DNA from: Odontesthes bonariensis
Lineage: Eukaryota > Chordata > Actinopteri > Atheriniformes > Atherinopsidae
Length of the DNA stretch: 64,000 bases
Reading direction: 5' to 3'
NCBI RefSeq assembly: GCF_027942865.1
Contig: NC_134509.1
Span: 9,445,754-9,509,753, forward strand
Made by a program: the position numbers and the translations under genes. The notes beneath the pieces are model-generated. The model was given only the letters and a program-made list of their open reading frames with translations, had not been told where the DNA came from and searched no databases. Shown here piece by piece: positions 40,690 to 55,012 of the stretch (position 1 is the stretch's first letter; every line of letters starts with the position of its first letter).

Positions 40690-43600
40690 GCCAAGCAATT
40701 AAGACTGAGGTATTTATTTATTTTTTATTGTTTTGTAGGAAAAGTGCATAGTTCAAGCCCTTTTGTTCAAAGTAGCAGTGAAATTTGAAATCTCATGTCA
40801 TACCAAATAGTCCACGTAATCACCTCAGGAAGTGGTCTGGAGTTACCACTTCATTTAAAACATCAGCTGATGAAGATTCCTACTCTTATACCCCCGCTAT
40901 CCCCGAAACAAGTGGAAAGCTGCAGTACAGGAATAAGAAAAACAAAAAGCTCTGAGGACATGGAAAGAGCACTCTTATCATAAACCAATGGTGTTACAGC
41001 TCAAAAGCCTTCAATCCGCAAACAAATCCACAGATTTTCTTTTGTCAAAGACACCCGGAACCAACACAAGACCCAAATGCACTTTAACTACCAAGCACAG
41101 GAAAGATATTCATACAATACAGTCGGGGTTCATGAAAAAACAAACAACTCTCCCAGAGTGCCGTGCGACTGCTCGGCTGGTGGCTCTGAGGATGAAATAA
41201 ATTCAAACAGGGTTCTTTAGAATAGAAAAGGCTGCCGCAGCATCAAAGCATAATGCCCCCAATAAAATATGTATACAAAAAAAATAGAAAAAAAAAAAAA
41301 CAAGGACAGGCTACCGCTCCCTCCACCGCCTTCTACGAGAAATTTAACCGAAAAAAACCCCCCGAAAAAAAAACACAAAAGTTTTGTCTTTGCGAAAGCT
41401 CTCTAAATTCCAGAACAAATCACTCGCGCCCGTTTGAACACAGATTCTCATTCACTGACTTTGTGAGGTTGAAGTAGAAACCTTTGCACTGCTCTCACAC
41501 CCGACCCTCAAAAGAAATCTGGAGCTGTGATGAAACACGAGGTTTCTTTGGCAACAACTTGTTGTTCGCATCAGCTGGTCTTTTAGCCACAAAACAAATA
41601 CAGTCCAAACAAAATCAGCTTAATATTTCTTAAGCCGATTTTGTTCACAGTTCTTTTTTCTTGAAATCATACCTCGCAGTTAATCGGTTATATTATTATC
41701 AATAATTAATATTATTATTATAGATTTTTATCCCTCACTTTACTTATCAACTTTCTGTAATTTGTTGCGCATGTGTAGCCATCTCAGTCACACACACATG
41801 GATCACAGTGACCAAACCAACCGATATCTAAAGGGACAAGACATATAGTGGATGTGACTATTTGCTGGTTGTAGTCCACATTAAACACAGAAGACTAACT
41901 CACTGCCTTAAACAATGCGATTGTTATCGTAAAGGAAATTCTCATTCAGAAATCAACCTAAACTAATGAACATAATAAGTTTGGTCATCCTGCTTGTTTG
42001 GTTTGAATTTGCTCCCGATGTGACGACGTCATCACCTGCCTAAAGTTGCGACTTTAAAGGTGAAATAAAGGAATGTTTCAGAGAATCAAGAACCAAAAAC
42101 CACTCAGCTAGAGCTGCAACAGAAAAAGGAACCACCCGAGAAGGAATCTCAGTGACTGCCCCCCTCCCTCTTACTGATCGTGTGACACATTCCTTCATTT
42201 TGTTTTTCTGTGTGCGAGCTTCAGTAGATCCGGAGCTGGGATCGGGGACCAACTCCAAACGCTGACACACCTCCCGATTTTAAGATTTTGTGAAGTAACT
42301 AGTGGAGCCCAAGTGATATGCCCGTTTTAATCATAAAGTCTGGCTTAAAAACCCAAAAACATTTCTGTTACAAGGAATCAAAGGTAGATCTGCAACAGGA
42401 TTATAAGAGGAAATAATGGAGAAAGATATGAGAGTGAAAGTTGACAGGGAGATGCTGCTGTCCTGGCCACAGTTACAGGCAACTGGGAGGCTCCGGTCAG
42501 AGCGGGTGGATGTTTGCCGACGATCTGGTTCCACCGTTAGTCGACAGGTGGCGCTGGGGGCTCCCTTCTGTCGCTCTGGAAAACACACAAAAAACGATTA
42601 ATCCTCTAAAACAGGAACACGGAGCGCAGACGAAAACGTTATCGTGGAGATGAACGCTTATTTAAGGCAGCATTTTAAACGCTTTGCTACACTAGGCTAG
42701 CAGCATGTACTGATGATCCAATGTTCAGTGTGCATGAAAAATGTATTCATGCTAAATGGTTTGGAAAAATAAATGCATTTGAAGATAATCTCCGGCCTAC
42801 ATCGTGCCCGTTAAATACCAAGCGCTACAACAGAAGAGAAATTTAAAGACAAAAAAAACTAAAGAGAGAACCCCAAAATGCCAACACGTTAGGTTCCCTC
42901 CGATCACAAAGCTGATGTGACCCATCTATGAGAAGAACTGTAGTAATCGTGTTACTCAGAAGAACCAGGGACCTGTACAACAGAGCAGGATTAGCATCTC
43001 TGGGTTTTAGCGTCTCAAAGCTGCTTCACCTCTTATTGGGCTGCATCGCCATGGTTACTCATGCTCGAGACCAAATTTGCTCCAGAGGAGGTTCAGTTTG
43101 ACATGAGAGATTACCACATGAAGAAGCATCAGCTCCAGACCAATAGAACACCGTCTTATTCAGATAAATGCTTTGCGTGTAAAGCCTCTGAGAGCGTTTT
43201 ACTTTTCTCTCCGAGTCACAGAACATCTAAACTGTTCCGTTTGGCTTTCACTGCGAATCTTCACGAGGGACATCTCATCACGAAGGAATGCTTGTAGGCC
43301 AAATCTGAAAGTGGTTTGTTTTTTTTGTCTACAGCTGCTCCAGTTTATGTTTAAAGATGTGGGTGTAAAACGTTAATTCTTCTGCTTTAGTAGAATAATT
43401 TTCTCTCCCCCGGCCCTTTTTTCTCATGAGCATGGGTGCTGCGTATCAGACTTGCCAGACTGCATAAACTCATATTCAAATCCATCTCATAAAATGTGTT
43501 AAGAAGATGGAATTCCCCCCCCCCCCCGACTGATTCGAATCGCTTTTATGTTTGTTCCTCATTTGATGCGATCAACATAAAAAAATATAAAAACAGTCAG

Positions 43601-44642
43601 TGCTGCATCTTACAATAAAACTGAGTCACTTGCCCCGTGGAGAGGCAACACATTGACTAAAAATAAAACAGGACTCTAAGCAGCCGAATCTACTCGCGCC
43701 TTAGAGAGGCGACAGTGAGATGGAAGAACTTTTGAATTCAGTCAGCCATTTTCTTGTCAGGCTTTCTTCCTGCTCTGGATGGAGCAGCGACGTTGTTTTC
43801 AGCCTGCTGTAAATGTTTACCTGATGAGCTTCTGCAAACACATGCGGCAGGTCAATAATCAGCTGCTTTTCTCAGGTTTATCTCAACTATTCCCTGAGAA
43901 AAAGGCACAAACTGAGCTCCCAGTGAGAAGGACGGGAAGTCGCATTTAAAGAAAGATGCACCGCTCAGGTCCTTCGTCTATTTGTGGATCTGCAGTCATG
44001 TTGAACATCAACAGGAAATCTGCTTTCTTCAAATCCAAAAACTAAGTATCATTTAGATGACACTAAAAGACTAAGCTTACTGTAGATGGGATCATGTTCC
44101 TTTAAGGGACTGTACGGGATGAGAGCTCCAAGTTTAGCTAAGCACCTCCCCAGTTTATGTGTCAGTCTGATTAAAGACCTTGACTGTACATGTTTAAGGA
44201 CTGAGAGTGTGTCCACAACCACAAACGCTCATGGTTTATGTTTTCAATAAGTGCATGTTCCATATCAGGTGATTATATATCAGCCCTTCTCACCCAGCTG
44301 CTCATGGTGTGTACAAAAGCTTTTCCTTCTCTTAAAATCTGTGAAAACAAATGAGTTAATAGCCCTAATTTAACAGGAAGTAAGCCAATGTGAGAATAGA
44401 GAAAGAACATTCGCCTCCCTGTTTATTCATAAAGGAGTAGATGTGTCCGGTACCTTAGCTTTTGTTGTGTTTCTCATCTAATTTTATTCCTGTTAGACGT
44501 GTTAAATCAACCTTAACATTATTATTATTATTATTATTGGCTTGTTTACCTCAGTAAATCTGTAAATGGATGAGCCGTGTCTTATCATATTCTTATAGAA
44601 GCAAATTCAATCTTAGCCAAGGCAGAGCAGTGACTTGCCGTT
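40690..44642 (-). other. smim14: Probable long smim14 3' UTR
   Basis: AT-rich, without coding exons, between the smim14 stop and a cluster of minus-strand AATAAA signals at 40713-40728. A nearly 4 kb 3' UTR is plausible but not proven. It contains an (ATT)n run at about 44518-44539 and a C run at 43517-43527. Confidence 0.45.
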
Positions 44643-45820
<1,178 letters not shown>

Positions 45821-46089
45821 TCACCGGACAGTATCCACCTTGAAACGAAAGCGCTGAATGTAACTAGGACGTACATGAGCAAGTGAGAGAAATCTAATGC
45901 TACCTCTTGTCAATGCTGTGGACTATTGTTGTTTTCCACAGGCGCACAGAGATTAGGGGGAGGAGACTGCTCAGCCAAGGACAGTCAGCATACTCTGTTT
46001 TTATTATTCTCCTCAAAACAGAACATTCACTGTAGAAAACTCAGAAGAGGGAAGTAAATGAATAAATAAGTAAAGGTTTTCTGACTTAA

Positions 46090-46745
46090 AGGATAAGACC
46101 GGTTTTTTGACATTGGGCCCTTGATTTCACATTATAACATGATGTTCTACTCACCCCTGCTTGTTGTTGGTCATTTGGAGCTGTTCCGAAGATATTCGCG
46201 AGGCGTCTGGCTGCTCTCTTGAGATATTCGGCCATGAAACGGTTTCCTATGGGCAAGCTTATACAGGCACAAACTATGCTGTTTATAATTTATTAATTAC
46301 TGTACACTAGCACTGATAACGTGGAGGTGCGTCGCTTACTTAAAAAAATCCGGGTTACTAATTTTGAATTTTAGCCGAATGAATAAATAGGCAGCAGGTC
46401 TGTGGGCTGCCTGTGGCAGTAGCACGATGAGGACGTCAGTAACACCCACTTTACGACAAAAAAAAACAAAATTACAGAAACCCGGATTTTTTTAAGTAAG
46501 CGACGCACCTCCACGTTATCAGTGCTAATGTACAGTAATTAATAAATTATAAACAGCATAGTTTGTGCCTGTATAAGCTTGCCCATAGGAAACCGTTTCA
46601 TGGCCGAATATCTCAAGAGAGCAGCCAGACGCCTCTCGAATATCTTCGGAACAGCTCCAAATGTTCAACAACAAGCAGGGGTGAGTAGAACATCATGTTA
46701 TAATGTGAAATCAAGGGCCCAATGTCAAAAAACCGGTCTTATCCT
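46090..46745. mobile_element. Long-arm foldback DNA element B
   Basis: Arms of about 264 bases (46090-46353 and 46481-46745) are near-perfect inverted copies around a spacer of about 127 bases. The ends read AGGATAAGACCGG and are flanked by TTAA (46086-46089 and 46746-46749). The first bases resemble foldback element A (AGGRATAATCCG), suggesting the same superfamily, but the arms are otherwise different sequence. It lies in the smim14 5' UTR intron. Confidence 0.85.
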
Positions 46746-46749
46746 TTAA

Positions 46750-48074
46750 TAAACCGGAGCTTTATCACTTTTTCACAACTTTATAAATTTACCAAACAAA
46801 CACAATTCCAAAACAGCTGGAACGACATGTAAAATGTACAGAAACACATCATTGAACAATTTTTAATCACAACAAAACACGGAAAACTTTTAAAAGTTTA
46901 CTATTTGACGACCAACATGAGCTCATGTTGAATTTGACGGCGGCAACACGTCTATAAAAAAGTAAAAGCTGTGACAGGGGCAACAAAAGGCTGGGAGATT
47001 AAGTGGTGCTAAATAGAAACAGATGGATGACCATGTTGCCACTGATTCGGTTAATTGGCAATAGGCAGGCAACATTTTTTTTTTGGGGGGGGGGGGGGGG
47101 GCAAAAAAGAGCACCTCAGAGAGGCAGAGTCTCTCAGAAATAAAGAAAAATGAATTGTATTTGGGAAGCATGAACAGCGCAACCCTCTGGAGTCAAAAAG
47201 AGAAGGACCATCCAGCTTGTTATCCGCGCTCACTTCAAAAAGTCTGCATCTCCAATGGCCGACGGGAGCATTAGGGTCTACGGGACTGGAATATTTTTAC
47301 ATGTGCCACCGTCAGTCAACAGGAGATTACATTTATCACAAAATAGCTAAATGCCTCACTTTCAATATTTGATATGTTTTTTTACTTCCACCATGAATAA
47401 ACCATTGGTTTATGAAATAAGCAAATTATTGCTTTTTTTTTGTTATCTAAATTTTACACAATATCTATAGTTTTTGGTGGCTGTATGTCACAGGTTTTAC
47501 TGGGTGCAACGCCACCGTTTAGGATACTTTTAGCAGGAGCTGTGTTTTTATTAAAGAAGTTCATGGCACAAACTGGGAGGGTTTACCTAAGCTGGAACGA
47601 GCCAGTGAACTAAAAATCACAGAAACACGTCATTGTATTAAACAACGGCCATATACAGTTTAGTCAAGACTTTCCTCAAACTAAACATTATGACTTCCTC
47701 GATGATGGAATTCAAGTAAGCAGTCTTAGTTTTAGCACCAATGTGTAAATGTTTTTTTTCTTTCTTTTTCTTACTTTCATGGGTGGGTGGCTGCACATCT
47801 GTAGAAGAACAAACAGACCAAGTTGTCAGTTTAACTTAACTCGGAAAAATCCCAACGACCTTATCAAAGCAGCCATCACCACCATTAACCAACTGTCGAG
47901 TCAAAACATTAACACTGAAGCTGGAACTCATTTAGCTTAACTAGCTTCTTGCTAGTCTCGCCAAACCGAGCCGCAGAAAGCTCCCAGCCATGTCAGGTTT
48001 TTCTTCTCTCTTTTTTCCCTTTTGGTTAAACACTGGACGCGGATGTGACAACAAACAACAGAAACACGACTTAC
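46750..48074 (-). other. smim14: smim14 5' intron
   Basis: Holds a 17-base G run at about 47085-47101 and otherwise ordinary AT-rich sequence. No coding exon seen. Confidence 0.45.
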
Positions 48075-48300
48075 TTGAGCTTGGTAATTACTCAGAAACG
48101 ACAACTGTCTTTAGCGGGCCTGCCGCTGCTGTTCCCCTCAGAGACCGTCAGTTCGCAGACATGTCAGCCATCCGTCTCTGTTTTGTTTAATACACGTGAG
48201 CAAACCAGCTATTCTTCACGACTGACATCCGGGACCTAACCCGACGGGCCCGACCAGACCGGGGCGGGGTGTACGGTACGAGGGAAGCTTCTACGCTCTC
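48075..48300 (-). promoter_or_regulatory. smim14: Probable smim14 noncoding first exon and promoter
   Basis: A good donor (CTCAA/GTAAGTCG, 48067-48074) closes a candidate exon on the minus strand. Upstream is a GC-rich block (about 48235-48290). Two CCAAT-type sites follow: ATTGGTCC at 48300-48307 and GCCAATCA at 48334-48341. Confidence 0.45.
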
Positions 48301-48341
48301 ATTGGTCCACGCATTTGATGGGCGGACCTTCTAGCCAATCA

Positions 48342-49977
48342 CATTATGCCGTGTGACTAGTAAACAAAGAGTCCAGCTGTCTGCCTTTACAGAAGGCAGA
48401 TGTACTTAAAACATCTGTGCAACTGTATAACCAAATATTTGATGCAATATTTGGTCTTAAAAAGACTTTATCTAAGGAAAGCATTTTGAGAATACACTTG
48501 ATTATTTCAGCTTCGAGCAATTTTCCACAACAATTCCACATTTCAGGAAGAAATGTGTTACTTTTTAATCAATTGCAATTATTTGGAAGCTGGAGCTGCT
48601 TGGCACATTTTACCCTAAATACGTGTGCTCCGTTTACAATGTATGTTGCACCATAACCAATCAGAGTAGCCACAAAAAAGAATTCTATAACTGAGTACAA
48701 ATGCACTACTTGAATTGTCACTTCTTACCATCTCTGTTGAAATTGAGCCATTTCTTAAACTTTGATCTTGTGTGATTTGCCACATTCAGTGTGATGCATT
48801 TTCCCCCTACCATTTCACAGCTTGTTAACTCGTAAAATGGAGTAACAGTGCACTATTACGTTATGATTTTTTAGTGGGATTTATGGGGAAAACTAGTCTG
48901 AATTGATCTTGCAATCAGTAAGCATCTGATTTCATAATTGTCTCATACCAGCTTAGCTTAAAAAAGTAGTGATGCACTGTGAACATGCATTAAAATTGTC
49001 TGATCTGAGTAAAAAGTACTGACTACGTAGTGTGCTTTAAGTATTCAACTTAAAAGTAGTAGTGTCCTCTTGTGAATCTGACACATATTTTGTATGTTTC
49101 TGCAATGGGCTGATTGTTTGACAGCAAAGTTGGTCTCCTTTCTGTACTCCTTTCATAAGATATGGAAGCAACGCAAATGCTCGTCATGTTCAAAATCAAG
49201 AGGGTATATTTGAATTTTCAAGCAGCCGAACTGTCACTGACAAACTACAAGCTAAAAGTGACTGAAAAGTCTGTGGAGTGAATGTTCGCTTTAAGCTGAG
49301 GCAACCAAGATGAAGTGTGGAAGTATGAAAGCCAACATTCAGATGTTGTGTCAACTGGAACCTGAATTACACTGAAAAGTCAGCTAAACTGTAAGATTTG
49401 AGCAGAAGTGCCAGAGAAGAGCAGAAGTGTTAGTTGGTATATAATCGTTTGGGCTTCAACACCAGACCATCACCACCTCCAACTGTTATTTGACTAATAA
49501 TAAGTTGAACCTCTAAGCTGATTTTCAAGTAATAAAACAATACACGAAAAACAAACAAAAAAACAACAACAACACGTCAGATCGCAGTCAGGTGTAAAAT
49601 CCTGACAGCTCTCATTGAACCAGATGTGCTCAGCACATGATGAGAAATGCCCTGAAGGCAAGTTTCAAAAGAGCATTAACCCACGTTGTCTGTCTGTCAC
49701 TGGAGCCCAGCTCGTTAATGAAAGTTCCAGCTTGTGCTCCATGCAGCAGCTGCTCTGTGGTGCATGTTCTGGACTGACTGACGCTGTGGGCTGGCTGCCT
49801 GGCAGTGCACGGCAACGGTGATCTCCCTCCGAGGTGAAAGGAAGCACTAAACGGTGAAAGTGAAAGGAGCTCCACACCAGAGAAAAACACCGAGCAGGCA
49901 GTCCCCACACAGACAGGAGAAAGGCCCCGGGTCTACCTTTCGAGGCGGCAGCAGTAGCTCGGCAGACAGCCACAGTC
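48342..49977. other. smim14-ube2k intergenic and ube2k 5' UTR
   Basis: AT-rich and without recognisable genes to about 49600. The last 150 bases, with GAGGCGGCAGCAGTAGCTCGG, are the ube2k 5' UTR. Confidence 0.5.
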
Positions 49978-52818
49978 ATGGCTAACATCGCGGTCCAAAG
50001 GATCAAGCGAGAGTTCAAAGAAGTTCTTAAAAGCGAAGAGGTGCGTCTACGTTACTGGCTGTTTTTATTTCCTCCTTCTGCTGTTGTTCGTTTTTGTTTA
50101 CTCCGTTTAGGCTGTATTAAAAATTGTAGCCACAGCAACGCGTTAGGACAGAACAAAATTACCTGGTGAGGTCCCGGTTCTACGTTTCGGCAGGTCAGGC
50201 CCGAACAGGAGAACTTTAGCTAGCTTTAGCTTTAGCTTCGTATGTGGTAGAACCTCCCGTGTTATGTCAGGTGGGTGTGATCAGGAAACACCGGGGATTC
50301 GATTTTGTCAACTGACAGGCCTTCTTGTTTCCAGCAAACAATACCGTATGTCTTAGAGAAATAACAACTAAAACAAACCCACTTTGAACGAACTGCTTCA
50401 AAGGACTCATGTACAGCCGCTGTTTATCAAATTAGTTGGCGACACGCCGGTTCAGCACCTTTTAGCTTGCTCGGGGAAACGTTATGTTGACACTTCGTGT
50501 ACAGTTAGCATTAGCATGTCGCGTTGTTCTTCAGCGTTGAGCCACTTAACAAACTTGTTATCGGCTCGGTGTGGGAGGTTTGCGGTCATTTACAAGGTTT
50601 ATGTCGTCATTCTTCCGCCTGACAAGTCGAGTTACTGTCGGTTTATAGTTAACTTCGGCTTGTCCAGCTCGTCTGTTTTGCTAACATGTCCCAACACCTC
50701 TCGTGAAAATGTGGAACAAACCGACTTTTAATTCCACGTTCATTTTTTATCGGTCGCTTCTGTTACGATGAGCACGTTTGTGGCTTCTTGTTTGCCAGCT
50801 GAAAGTGAGACTAAATACTCGATGGAAATGTGTCAAAACGGGCGGGGACCCGTAATGCCTGCTTAACTCTTTTGTGCTTCTGTCATTTGTCCGAACCCTC
50901 AGACAAGCAAAAACCAGATTAAAGTTGATTTGGTGGATGAGAACTTCACAGAGCTGAGGGGTGAGATAGCGGGTCCTCCAGATACGCCATATGAAGGTAC
51001 TGCCACACACCTGAACTGTAGTGACAGCACTTTGTCACGGTTTGTCACGCTTTAACGTTTTGTTACTATGCTTTCTCTTCAAGGCGGAAGATATCAACTT
51101 GAAATAAAAATCCCAGAAACCTACCCATTTAACCCACCAAAGGTATGCACCCTCATATCTTCCATCCGGTCATCTGAAAAATAGTGATGGCCTCCATTTT
51201 GTTTGTGGAATTAATTCAAATACCAGAAGTGTTAAATACTAAGAGAAGCCCACAGTAAGCAGGTTTGGTGGTTGTTGTGCTTTCGTAGGGGGCATTTTAG
51301 TGGCAGTGCCAGTTAAAAAGTGCTCATTTATTTATTTATTTCGCTCAGGAAAGACCCTAGACCCTAACCCTAGCCAAATTCTCTAAATATGAGGGATTTA
51401 ATATCCTTTTGTTGGAAACACCGGACCGTTCTGAGTGAAAGAAAAAAGATAATTCTGTCCCACAAGTCCTTGCGGCCGCAACTTTCACAGTGCTGCTGGG
51501 TTATTTACCCAGTTGTATCGTGATTAGCGTGGATAAATATGAGGACAATTCCTTACGAATTTATCCTACCATCCTAACAAGGAAAAGCACTCAGGTAAAG
51601 ACGGCACGTAGTCATTCTTTTGACTGTTGGACCTTCCAACACACTTTTAGGCTGGTGTGTCTTCTGGTTTGTCACCCATCTGTGTACTCAGTAGTACTCT
51701 GGCTACCGTCATGGGTTTCATAAATATAAATGAAAACAAGAGAGAGAGACTCATTGAGTGTTAACCGAAAGAGAAGTGAAGTCGTGCTCGAAATGTAAAC
51801 GCACACAATCCTTTTCCCACAGTCGGTCCGCATTGCATTGAAAGCCTTTTAAACACACAGTTTTTGGATGGCGGTGTCACCGCGTGGCTTAATCAAGTGA
51901 AACGGGACTCTTAATAAGCGCACCGGTAAAGCACGTACAGTGAGGAACTTTGCCACATTTGATGTGCAAACTACAGAAAGTGGTTTGGCTCAGTGATTTT
52001 TGACATCAGCCACACAACGAGCACCTCTGAAATCTCCCCCGTCCGTCTTTCTTCAGGTGCGCTTCATCAGCAAGATCTGGCACCCTAATATCAGTTCTGT
52101 GACGGGAGCGATATGTCTGGACATTTTAAAAGACCAGTGGTGAGTGAGAAGTATCTAAGCCCTGTGATCCACTGTATTCAGAGATGAGCTGTACCCGCTC
52201 CAACGTTTACTCTGTCTCACCCAGGGCAGCTGCAATGACCCTGCGGACAGTGCTCTTGTCTCTACAGGCTCTTCTCGCTGCAGCAGAACCAGACGATCCC
52301 CAGGATGCAGTTGTAGCAAACCAGGTGAGACGCACGAATGTGTGTATGTGTGTTTTTTTTTTTTTTTTTGCTATGATAGCGTGGCGTCGTGCCTTACATT
52401 TACCTTCTTGTGAACTCTTGTCTGAATCCACAGTATAAGCAGAACCCAGAAATGTTCAAACAGACTGCAAGGCTGTGGTCACACTTCTACGCAGGCGCTC
52501 CGGTCACCAGTCCCGACTACACGAGAAAAATAGACAAACTCTGTGCCATGGGTTTTGATAAGGTACAGTAAGATATGTTAAAAAAAAAAAAAGGAAAACA
52601 ACATTACTTAATATTAGAAATGTCTGTGTTCAGTTGACAGAAAAGACATTTTACTTTCAAACTGTTTGGTTTAATTCACTTTATTTTGCAAGGGGCACGC
52701 AGGTTCCAATAGTTTCTCAATGATTCTTCCCCCTTCTACTCAGAATGCAGTAATAGCGGCCCTGTCTTCCAAATCCTGGGATGTGGAAACGGCGACAGAG
52801 CTGCTCCTCAGCAACTGA
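49978..52818 (+). CDS. ube2k: Ubiquitin-conjugating enzyme E2 K
   Basis: Ube2k (E2-25K, HIP2) is a ubiquitin-conjugating enzyme that builds K48 chains. It has a UBC fold followed by a C-terminal UBA domain. The exons are 49978-50040, 50903-50996, 51084-51142, 52057-52139, 52225-52324, 52434-52562 and 52744-52818 (603 nt, 200 aa, identical to the human length). The active-site cysteine is C92 in [15 protein letters not shown], with the HPN motif at 81-83. The N-terminus [20 protein letters not shown] and the UBA segments LCAMGFDK and [17 protein letters not shown] are almost unchanged from human. Exon 1 has a classic GTGCGT donor. It runs convergent with pds5a. Confidence 0.98.
51353..51374 (+). 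repeat. Telomere-like interstitial motif
   Basis: The phrase ACCCTAGACCCTAACCCTAG contains three imperfect CCCTAA-type units in a ube2k intron. Too short to call a real interstitial telomere block. Confidence 0.4.
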
Positions 52819-54940
52819 GGCCCATCCAGGTGCGAGGATCCAAAAACTCCGGACAGCATAGCATCAGCTCCTCTCTGGCACCATTCCACCTTTGCCTTTT
52901 GTTAAGCAGATACCCGCCCCAGGTTCACCGCAGCAGTCTGGGCCTTCTTTTTTAATCACAAATTAGTTTGCTACAAACTCGACACCGGTAGCACCGCAGT
53001 TGCCAATATGTACGCCACCCTGTTGCCTGTCTGATCTCACCTTTCCTTTCTGCTGAGGCTTTTCTTCCTCTTGACACGTGTGCTCTTGTAACAAACTTAA
53101 ACTTTCAACCATGCAACTTGTCTTCCTTTTTAATTTGATTTGATTTGCTCTGAAACTTTTTTTCCCCCTTAAATCCTGTCTGTGCTCATTATTTTGCTCG
53201 ATCAGCTGCCATCGCCTGGTGGATTCTGCAGGGTAAAATTCCGGGGGGTGGGTGGGGACTGCCGTCACTATGACACGTTTATTTCGTCAGCAGAGAGCCG
53301 GACTGAGCGTCACACTCCCTGCGCATGGGCAGAACACTTTGCTTTGGGTTTTTTCCTTTCTTTCTTTCTTTCCCTGAACACTTTCATCATAGATGTGCGA
53401 GTCCACTGCAGAAGTATGGATGCAGAAGGCGGTCATTTAGTGCCACGCATCCACGCCCTCCTCCACATGCACCGATGGACAAAGTTATCTGTAAATAGAT
53501 GTGTGTAAATTTGAAAATACAACGGGGATGTAATTTTCTTTTCATACGCGGATGGCATTGTAAAACAAATTATTTTCAATATAAACTATGCCTACTTTAC
53601 AATTAGGTGGGAGAGATATCTTTTTATGCTTCTTTAACCCCCCCCCCTCTCTCTCTTTCTGTGTCATTTTTGTTTTGTTGGCTGTAAGAGCTCAGGCCCC
53701 TGCGGGGTCGATGCACGTCTCCTCCTCAGCTACGCCACAATGCGAGCTTTCCTGGAGTCTTTTCTGATGCTTGCATGTTCTGTTGCCTTCATTTCATTTA
53801 GCCAAATGATGTGGTGGGTGTGTTAGTCTTAACAAGCCCCTCCCCCCCCCTTGAGAACTCGTCAACAACACCCTCTGCTCAATCAGCCGCAGAGTTGCAT
53901 CTGTGTGGGGGTGTAAGAGCCTTTTTGTTGTGTTTTCTTTTAGAATCCTGTTGCTGTAAAATGCCCCCCCCCCCCCCCCGCCATAAACAGATTCGACCTG
54001 TACACCTCAGCAAGAACTGAGTGATGTGAATGCCATCGAGGATTCAGGTTTGCAGTGCTGTGGTGTTTCTTTCACCCATGTAAAGGCAGCGATTGTCTGC
54101 CTCGGATTGAGAAAACTGCTAACTAACGAGATCATTAGGAGATGGAACTGAGTCACAAAATGTTGGCCATATTTAAAGGTGTATAGGTGATGTCCAGCAT
54201 ACCCAAATGTGCTTTACTACAGAGACAAAAGAACCTCCCCAAAAAGCTCATGTTCGGAGTATTAAGAGGCTGGAATTCCTCTGTGTATGAAGATAGCAGT
54301 GTTGTCAAGGATACGAGTACATGAACTTAAGATGTGTCGAGTTTACAGAGGCAAAAAGGCAAAAAAAAAAAAGGTGCTTATGCATTTTAACATGGAGCCG
54401 TTTGTTATTAAAGATTTATGTTCCTTTTGCCTGACCTCCAGCTCAGTCCTTTTCAGCACAGCATTACAGTCTCGCATCAGTTATCGAGCTGACAGTGAAG
54501 CGAGTTTGCAGCCAGGAAACGAAAAGTTGAGGCAGAGAGAATGTACACACAATCTCCTTGTAAATAGTTAAGGTTCTTATGAAAGGGCTGTGTTGTAACC
54601 ACTGGGGGGTGCACCATTGACGGCTGGATCTACATTTTTGTAAGAAAAGGCAGAGACAGAAGCCCCCCCCCCCACCCCTCCCGTCTTCCTGGTGTTTATG
54701 TACAATATTGCACGATGACAAAGCGTAAAAATAAAAATAGGGGGGGAAAAAAGGGGGGGGGGGGGTGTTGCATCCCAGTTTCTCCATTTGGATCGAGACT
54801 CATTTCCTTTTTTTTGGAAGAAAGCATCAGCAGTACAAAAGAAAAAAAAAGCATGGTTATTTATTGTGACAGTGTTATGTTTCTTTGATTAAAAAAGTGG
54901 GAAAAAAATCCAACTAATAAAAACAAAAAAAAGGGTTTGC
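52819..54940 (+). other. ube2k: ube2k 3' UTR
   Basis: About 2.1 kb past the stop to AATAAA at 54916-54921. It carries several C and G runs (53639-53647, 53964-53979, 54662-54671, 54757-54766). No coding content. Confidence 0.6.
54916..54921 (+). promoter_or_regulatory. ube2k: ube2k distal polyadenylation signal
   Basis: AATAAA in an A-rich context. A second possible AATAAA is near 54731. Confidence 0.55.
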
Positions 54941-55012
54941 TTGCATTTCTGAAAGCTGCACTTCGAAACACACCGATCGAGACAAATCCACTGCACGGTA
55001 ACGTCTAAAACC

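Noticed and set aside
51353-51374. Interstitial telomere block
   Set aside because: Only about three imperfect units; too short to support a fusion or repair scar.
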